From: Lanius collurio
Lineage: Eukaryota; Chordata; Aves; Passeriformes; Laniidae
Direction of reading: 5' to 3'
NCBI GenBank assembly: GCA_020086605.1
Contig: JACBWW010000028.1
Span: 8,067,540 to 8,131,539 of the forward strand
Length of the DNA: 64,000 nt
Part shown: piece by piece, positions 56,901-64,000 of the stretch
How the letters are laid out: each line of letters begins with the position of its first letter
How positions within the stretch are numbered: the first letter of the stretch is position 1
Made by a program: the position numbers and the translations under genes
The notes under the pieces: model-generated
What the model saw: the letters and a program-made list of their open reading frames with translations, nothing else
Database searches by the model: none
Told to the model about the DNA's origin: nothing

Positions 56901-59900
56901 TTGCCAAGGGAGCCCTCTGGGTGTGTCCTCTCCATTCACTGAGACCCTGAAATTTTCCTGGAGGAAGCACAACCTGACAGCTGTTTTTATTCTAACAGAG
57001 CTGTAAGCTGTCATCCCCTTTTGCAGAAGCCACATTGCCTCACTGCCCTCTCACAAACTTGCCATACACCATGGGTGGGTGGGATGAACAAGGATTGTGA
57101 TTTTTCATTGACATGCCATGTTTGCAGTGCTGAGGAACCCAAAAAGGCAGTTTCCCCACCCACTAGTGCTCTCACACCACTTATTTCTCCTGACCTGAAA
57201 TTCCACCTTCCTATTCACTGCAGCTTGTTTTACACAAATACAACACCTACCCATGAGCTTCTTCCAGATCTCACACTCTAAAGCCATAAAGCTACTTTCA
57301 ACATAATAACGAGTAGAGAAAATCCAGCTAGGACTCTGTCCAGCTTGCTGGATCTGCAATGAGAGGGCAAATATGTCACTGACAGTTATCACCCAATTAG
57401 CAGTAAAGAAAAAAAAAAGAAAAAAAAAAAATCAGAAGGAGAAAACTGCTATCACAAAAAATCAGTTTTTCAGTTTTTCAGTGCACTGACAAAGAACAAA
57501 TCATAATTAAGAAAATAATAATAATAAAAAAAAATCATTTGGGCAGAAATTAGGGTACTCTATCTAGGAAACTTTTGCTGTCCCATTTCATAGCAATAAA
57601 ACAGATGTTTGTAGAGGTCCTGACTGATGTCACCTTTCCAGCACATTAAAATTCAAAACCACTGACTTTGGTGGTACCCTTTCCAGAAAGGGTAAGATAT
57701 GTGACAATGTGCAGAAAACCACATTTAACAGCAGCATCTTTCCACCACTGTTTTAACAAAAAAATCTGTGGCTAAGCTTCTATATTTTTTATATTTCCTC
57801 ACTAGACTCCACAAATTCAATTACCTCCTTTTCTTGTGGGATCACATCGTCTGGGGAAAGAGGGTCCTGTGAAATGTTTAATAAAAAGCCTTATTCCTGT
57901 AAGAAATTTTCATTTTGCTGTGGAAGACCTGATGTAGAGCTATTTCACAGCAGAATACAAAGCAAGTACATGAAAAACAAAGGTCATTTAGCTGTTAAAA
58001 ATCAAAGCCCAGAATCTTACACAGCTATTTCAAATTCCTTTGCCATATTGTATCTTGAAATTACATTTTTCAAAACAGAAAGAATGTGTGTAGTTAGAGA
58101 ATTAGTGAATAAACAACCTCCACTTTGAAGAAATGGAAGAAAGTGCCACTGTATCTAGTGAACAAATCTAGATGAGGGGTGGGGGGCAAGAGGCTATAGG
58201 AATGTTTTCTGAAGACAGCAAGGTTAAGAATGATGCGTTATCTATCAAATGTCAGCTGCTGGCTGGAACAGAACATATAAAAAGCCCATGCACATGCTCC
58301 AACCACAGCCACTCAGGCCAGCTGAGAGTAGATGACAGAAGAATAAAATACTGATTCCTCAGTGTTCAGCATGTGTTCAGCTTTTAGGAAAATATTGATG
58401 TGCTACTTGAGTATTACCTTGCTAAAACATCAGTAATTTGTCTTTACAAGAGCTTCATATAATTATTCTAATTTAAAGGAAAATGAAATAGACGTAGATG
58501 AGCATAAATTATCTATGAAAATGAGATAAGGCCAGTGCCAAAACCAGCCTTAGACTTCCTGCTAGTTCTAGCTTCAGTACATTTGACATATCAGACAAAA
58601 ACCTGTTAAACATTTGCCTCTTTCATTAGTTCACTTAGGCATGATTTAAATACCATACCTTGAAACTGAACTTTGGAGTCCATACCATCTATATAGTCTT
58701 TAAATAAAACCTCAACCATAAGCAGTCATTTCTAAAAAATGACAGTTGCACTGAAATTTGAAACAGTAAGAACAGTTTGACCTTGAAGGGCAGTAAAGTC
58801 TTTAGCAACACTACAGCTTGCTTTTTTTTTTTTTTTTTAGTATAAAATTAACCGACTCAGGAGTCTTTATAAGATTAAATTTTCATACCAGAGTTTTGTC
58901 ACCACCAAAGCACTTTAATTTAAATGTGTTACCATAAGTTTCCATAAAGGAGTTCCTGCCCTGTAGTCAGGGGCATCCAAGTTTCATCCAAGCAATATGT
59001 AACAGTAACACTGCAGCTTGGAGGGTTAAAAGTAAACTGAGAATAAACATTTCACCCAGTGAGAATTTCACTCCATCAGAATTTCTGCATCTTCAGATCC
59101 TGTAGGGCACATAAATGGCACACACTCATCCCCTTCCCAAGGCAGAATTATAATTTAGGGAGTTCCAAAATTGTCTATCATCAATTCCTACATGAACAAG
59201 GGAAAACTATCTTAGCAAATTACAATTTGTAAAGTTGTCAGGCAAAGGAATATTTCCAGACTTGAAGAACAGAGCAGTCAGCTCATGCAGCTGGGTAACT
59301 GCACAAGAGTGTGCCCGGAGCAAGTTCCATGGCACCCCAGAACACCTTCAGACTTTGCCCATCCTACCTTCTCTACACAATCCAAGAAGGGAAGAGTGGA
59401 GGTATGGAGGACATGGCTTTTCAAGGAAGTTGAGCTGTTGGAGTGACACTTCCATGGAGAACAGCTACAATGATGGCAGGAGAGAGCAAATGGATAGATG
59501 TAGGGCCTGGTGCCCAAAGCACCCCTCCAGTTCCCAGCAGATCACAAGGAAAAGGCACAAGGGAGAAGAATGGCAACCACATGTGCCTCAGCAGTGACCA
59601 CCACATCCTGTTCCTCCTGGCCATAAAAAGGTTCAAAGAGCCCCACCTCTGAAGCCACAGTGTCATCTCTTGGGATGCACTCTGCCACACTCCTAATGCA
59701 CACATAAGTCATATGTGCCATGGCTAATTTCAGAGCCTGATGCTAAGAGCCTTTGACTCTTTGTGCCACATTTGTCAATTGCTATATATGTGGGTTTTCT
59801 CCCTCCAAAGCACAACTACCCTCTTCATCTTCCTTGTTCAAGTAATATGAAGTAGAAATTTTCAGTTTCTCCTGTGTATTTTTAATTGCAAGTAATCATC

Positions 59901-61335
59901 ATACATGGATGTGTTGAGACTTAGGCCCCCATATTAATTTCTGTTACAACACACTCTTTTTTTATTCAGTTGAGTATGTAACACAGACTAGAACAGCAAG
60001 TGGTTTTAATCATAAGCAAGCCAGAGTTAATGAGAAGGGATTATTTTTTCCACAAATTTGATCTGCTGAAGGTGTATTTACATGGTACATTCTGTGAAAC
60101 ACAACCACAGCCATTCCACATTTGCAGCTGTTCTGCTCAGATCATCCAAAAGCTACATGACTACAGTTAGTGTAGCAATGAGCTCAACTTGAGAGCCCTC
60201 ATGAAAGGCAGGATATATTTATTCAGGCTCAAGAAACTCTATGGTTTTTGATTACTTCATCTTGCTGGCTGAGCAGTTTGGTGTCTGCATAGGCTGAAGT
60301 ATATGGGAACTTTCTACAAGAGGCATCTTTATCAACTAAGGGAACTGATGAACTGAAGAACATGTCAATAAAAAGTAACAAAGAGAAGGATGTTTTCATG
60401 TCTAAAGATTGGTACTTCCTGCAAAAATAGACTGAAAGATCCCAAAATTACTATAATTGCAATGTCTTGCTGTTGTAGTAGATTTTACCTCATTCTCAGA
60501 AAATCTTTAAGATTTTAAGATAATCTACAAAGGAATCAGAGAACTCTTTAAACAATCACATGTTCCTGAAGCATGTGCCCCTGCTTTCCTGTGGAACTTC
60601 AGACTTATCATAGTCCAGTCCTTGAGCTATGCAGATATGTAAGATAATGTAAAGTAAATAGAGGAGGAGAGATCATTTCTACTGTAACAATGAAGACCTT
60701 GCTGTGATTGTTATTATATTTTTGCAAAGTCCTGCAATTTTTTTTTTTTCAAATGGTATTTCTTAAGGTTTGGGGAAGTAACATCAGGATATATTCTTTC
60801 AAGTTTTTATCTTGAACCACATATACTGCCCTGGGGCATGAGGCTAGTCAGAACACTGGGGATTCTGGGCTACATTTACTAGACTAACATTGGTTCAGTC
60901 TTGCATCACTTTATTGCTAGGTACAGTGCCATCTAAGCATCCACCAGGTCAGTTTTTTGGAAGAGATGGTGAGGAAAAGGAAACTTTTCATTACTGCATT
61001 AAGACCAATTCTTAAAAATCACAGAGCCCTAAGATTCACTTGAGCTCAAACCTGTCTCCTTACAATTGACAGTGGAAAACTGGAATAAATGCACAGTCTT
61101 CAGGGCTTTAAGTAGAAGGCCTTGTTTTCTGTTTGACAGAAACTGAATGTAACTCTAAGTTAATGGCTGAATGACATAGCGTACTTTTTTAGCTCTTGGT
61201 ACAATTGAAATTATTTTCATTTCTAGACACAACTTTATCTGTGAAAATCAATTGTTTTCCCTTTTTTTATTTCCACATTTTCTATTAAGAATTTAAAAAA
61301 TTCAGTAGCATTTATGCAGTGTTAGTCTTCACTTT
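53916..61335. other. AT-rich unique DNA, no gene recognised
   Basis: A 7.4-kb interval with short ORFs only. The longest is 120 codons (59235-59597, plus), in a slightly GC-richer patch at 59270-59700, with no family recognised. A-rich runs occur at 57408-57431 and 57513-57535, and a run of 18 T near 58823-58840. No CR1, LTR or RNA gene is recognised. Confidence 0.5.
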
Positions 61336-62615
61336 CACAGAATCACAGAATCAGAGGATATGCTGAGTTGAAAGGCACACAGAGGGATGGATCATCAGAA
61401 TCCAACTCTTGGCCCTGCACAGTGCCAGCCCCATTGTGTTCCCAAGTGCATTGTTCAAACACCTCTTGACCTCTGACAGGTTTAGTGCTGTGACCATTTC
61501 CTTGGGGAGCTTGTTCCAGTGCCCAGCCACCCTCTGGTTTAAGAAACTTTTTCTAGTATTCAACCTAAACTTCCTGACACGACTTCAGGCCATTCCTTCA
61601 TGTCTTGTCACTGTCACCACAGAGAAGAGATCAGTGCCTGCCCCTCCTCTTCCCCTCCCCAGGAAGCTGTAACTGCAGTGAGGTCTCCCCTCAGTCTCCT
61701 CCAGGCTGAACAGACCAAGTGCCCTCAGCCACTCCTCACACGGCTTCCCCTCAGGGCCCTTCCCCATCCCCGTGCCCTCCTTTGGACACTCTCTAACAGC
61801 TCAATGGCTTTTCTGTGCTCTGGCACCCAGACCTGCCCCCAGCACTCGAGGTGAGGCCGCCCCAGTGCAGAGCAGAGCGGGACAATCCCCTCCCTTGCCC
61901 GGCTGGTGATGCTGGGCCTGAGGCACCCCAGGACACGGGTGGCTCTCCTGGCTGCCGGGGCACTGCTGGCTCATGTTCAGCTTGACATTGACCAGGATAC
62001 CCAGGTCCCTTTCCTGCACTAATTTCTGCTTTCCAGCCTCTCATTCCCTGTTCTGTCAGTACATCCAGAGTTGCTCTATCCCAGGTGTGGAATCCAGCAC
62101 TTTCCCTTGCTGAACTTCATACAGTTGCTGCTTGTCCAGTCCTCTCATTTGTCAAGGTCTCTCTCTTCAGTGTCTTCCTGCCCCCAAGGGAGTCAGCATC
62201 TCCTCCAGTTTTGTCTCATCTGTGAACTTGCTTTGTATCCCTTCCAGTCCTGTGTCCAAGCCATTTTTGAAGATGCTGAAGAGCACAGGACTGAGGATGG
62301 AGCCCTGTAGAACCCCCCTAGTGACAGGTCACCAGTGTCACCCCATTCACTGTAACCCTTTGTGCCCCACCTGTGAGCCAGTTGCTCACCCATCACAGGA
62401 TGTGTTTATCCAGCTATCTGCTAAACAGTTTGTCTATAAGGATGCTCAGAGGGACAGTATTGAAAGTGAAATGCATAAAGATTACATCAGCTTGATTCCC
62501 TTGATCAACTAGGTGGGCTATGTTGTCATAAAAGAGAATCAGATTTGACAAGCAGGACTTTCATCTCATGAAGACGTGCTGGCTGTGATCAGTGACTGTA
62601 CTCACCTACTTCCTG
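61336..62615 (-). repeat. CR1 LINE, long copy in reverse orientation
   Basis: The left end 'ttcacagaatcacagaatca' is the reverse complement of the CR1 terminal repeat. Reading leftward from about 62615, the copy passes the 'aagcaggactttcatctcatgaag' region, 'ttgatcaactaggtgggcta' and 'gaggatggagccctgtagaa', then the ORF2 end segment 'ctgaacatgagccagcagtg' (minus strand), to the tail. It is about 1.3 kb long and 5'-truncated, with its frames broken. ORFs at 61351-62512 on both strands are CR1 shadows. Bases 61661-61887 are an exact reverse complement of 32559-32785. Confidence 0.9.
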
Positions 62616-64000
62616 TTAGCTCAACCACTCAAAAATTATCAAGAGAGATTTTTTGATGACATTTGGTAGCTCACTGGAAATTCTTGGATGAATCCAATGA
62701 GTCTTCATGGATTTGTAGGTGAAGCTGAAGAAGCTTGAGGAGAAGCTGAAGCAGCATTGTGGTAATTTCCTCTGAAAATGTAACTGAGTCACATTTCCAT
62801 GATTTGGATGCCCTGGATCCAGCCTCAACAATTTCAAACCCACATTTTCAGCTTTGCCACAGAATACCTGGAAGACCATAACCAAGCTGCTGTTTCCCAG
62901 GAATGCCAGGAGCCAAATGGAGTCAGGAATTCCACTCTTGGAGCCTCCAAATCTCACCTACTTAGAAAGCCAGGAAAGTTTGCCTTGGTTGGCTGTCCCA
63001 AAGCCACATGCCTCCCTCCAGCTCCAGAGCAAAACTACAAGATGTAATTTTACAGGGCTGGGAAAAGAAGAAACGTCTGTCACCTATTTAGACATATTGT
63101 ATCAGAAACTCCTTTTAGGTTTTGGAGAAAATTGCTCAACAGAGAATATTTCAAACGAGGCTTTTTGTTGCATGAAATAATTTGCACTTTCTGATCAGGT
63201 GAATTATAAAGGAATAAAAGGTGTGGGAACATAGAAAGTGAAACAAATCTGATTGTGAATTGAGTTTTCAGCATACGGCCTACTATTCTATTTCAAATAT
63301 TAGTAAAAATGAAGGAAACTTGAAGCACGACACAGAGTAAAGGGCAGAAGCAGAAGTAATTTTAGAAGTAATTGGTTTTCAAATTAAACTTACATGATCA
63401 GGATAAAGGTTCTGTCAAATACAGCCATGCATTAAACTAAAGCTCACATTAGGTATATATGATCATCTTGAAGGCCTGTTAATGGGAAGAAATGGTAGAA
63501 CTCAAAACTTGAAGTGCTAGAAGGCGGTTACCTTAAAGCCAGCTATGAGTGTTTCACAGCTGAACTTTAGCTACGCACTCTTTTCTTTCCAAGTTCTTGA
63601 AGATTTGTTCTAGCTGTCATGTTCTGCAGTTAGTTATTTGAGTTTAAGACTGTACCCTGGAAATTCCTACTGGAACCTTCTTAGAGACACATCTCATTCC
63701 TCAGACCAAAATGATAGAAAAATACGTCAAAAAAGCGCCTGGATCTTGAAGGTCATATTTACTTTTGAAGTCTTTATTTGTTTTAAACCTAAATCCTTTC
63801 CAAGCTTCTCCCAAGGAAAGGATTTTTCAAAATTAAGAAATCTGGGAATTTGACCAAATACAGGGCTGCTGAAAAGACAAGAGGAAAAGTAACAATAACA
63901 ATAAATTTCACTAAATTTCACTTCACTCAATAAAGGAAGGAGAAAAGCACTTGAAGGGAAATAATTCAGGACAGAACCATGAGAGTTTATCTAACCTTTT
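62616..64000. other. Unique DNA, no gene recognised
   Basis: Short ORFs up to 113 codons, none recognised. A few GAAGCTGAAGAAGCTTGAGG-like repeats lie near 62720-62752. No repeat family is identified to the window end. Confidence 0.5.

Noticed and set aside
59235..59700. GC-richer patch with ORFs of 120 and 94 codons as an exon
   Set aside because: No recognisable protein on either strand and ORFs on both strands overlap. Composition alone does not support a gene.
1..64000. CRISPR arrays, bacterial operons, origins, riboswitches, or a defence system
   Set aside because: The sequence is vertebrate in character: CR1 LINEs, ERV LTRs and a NUMT. No regularly spaced direct repeats with unique spacers and no dense coding clusters exist.

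Overview
The window reads as a piece of a bird genome, most likely a songbird. The base composition is AT-rich, no ORF extends beyond about 220 codons, and every interspersed repeat I can recognise is of avian type: CR1 LINE tails ending in short ATTCTRTG-like repeats, several families of endogenous retrovirus (ERV) LTRs, and a nuclear copy of bird-like mitochondrial genes (NUMT). I found no exon, tRNA, rRNA or other host gene that I can name. The window looks intergenic or deep-intronic, and most ORFs in it are chance or lie inside repeats.

Layout. 1-8.6 kb: AT-rich unique DNA with two decayed CR1 fragments. 8.6-9.2 kb: a solo LTR, family A. 9.2-25.6 kb: AT-rich unique DNA with a C/A-rich low-complexity block near 10 kb and one small CR1 tail near 13.1 kb. 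25.6-27.0 kb: a 1.37-kb solo LTR with a GC-rich segment and a 20-bp minisatellite, bounded by a perfect 5-bp target duplication. 28.0-28.7 kb: a CR1 3' end next to an unexplained minus-strand ORF with membrane-like segments. 31.2-33.1 kb: a probable solo LTR, a CR1 fragment, and a longer CR1 interrupted by an LTR-like insertion. 40.3-42.0 kb: a CR1 split by a solo LTR (family B, reversed) with a perfect 5-bp target duplication. 44.3-46.4 kb: a compact minus-strand ERV with two LTRs, a Lys-type primer binding site, a gag zinc knuckle and a polypurine tract, but no recognisable pol. 49.0-50.25 kb: a family A LTR with a family B LTR inserted in it. 52.9-53.9 kb: a composite NUMT with ND2 on the minus strand abutting ND4L-ND4 on the plus strand. 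61.3-62.6 kb: a long CR1 in reverse.

The most unusual observation is a pair of CR1 copies in opposite orientation about 29 kb apart. They share a 227-bp stretch that is identical base for base (32559-32785 against the reverse complement of 61661-61887), while the same two copies are clearly diverged on both sides of it. That suggests gene conversion, a mosaic CR1 source, or an assembly effect. Other points worth following are the nested insertions, which give relative ages; the deletion that brings the ERV primer binding site within 64 bp of its zinc knuckle; the inverted joining of two mitochondrial segments; and the membrane-like ORF at 28.2-28.7 kb. Nothing here supports a new multi-gene system.
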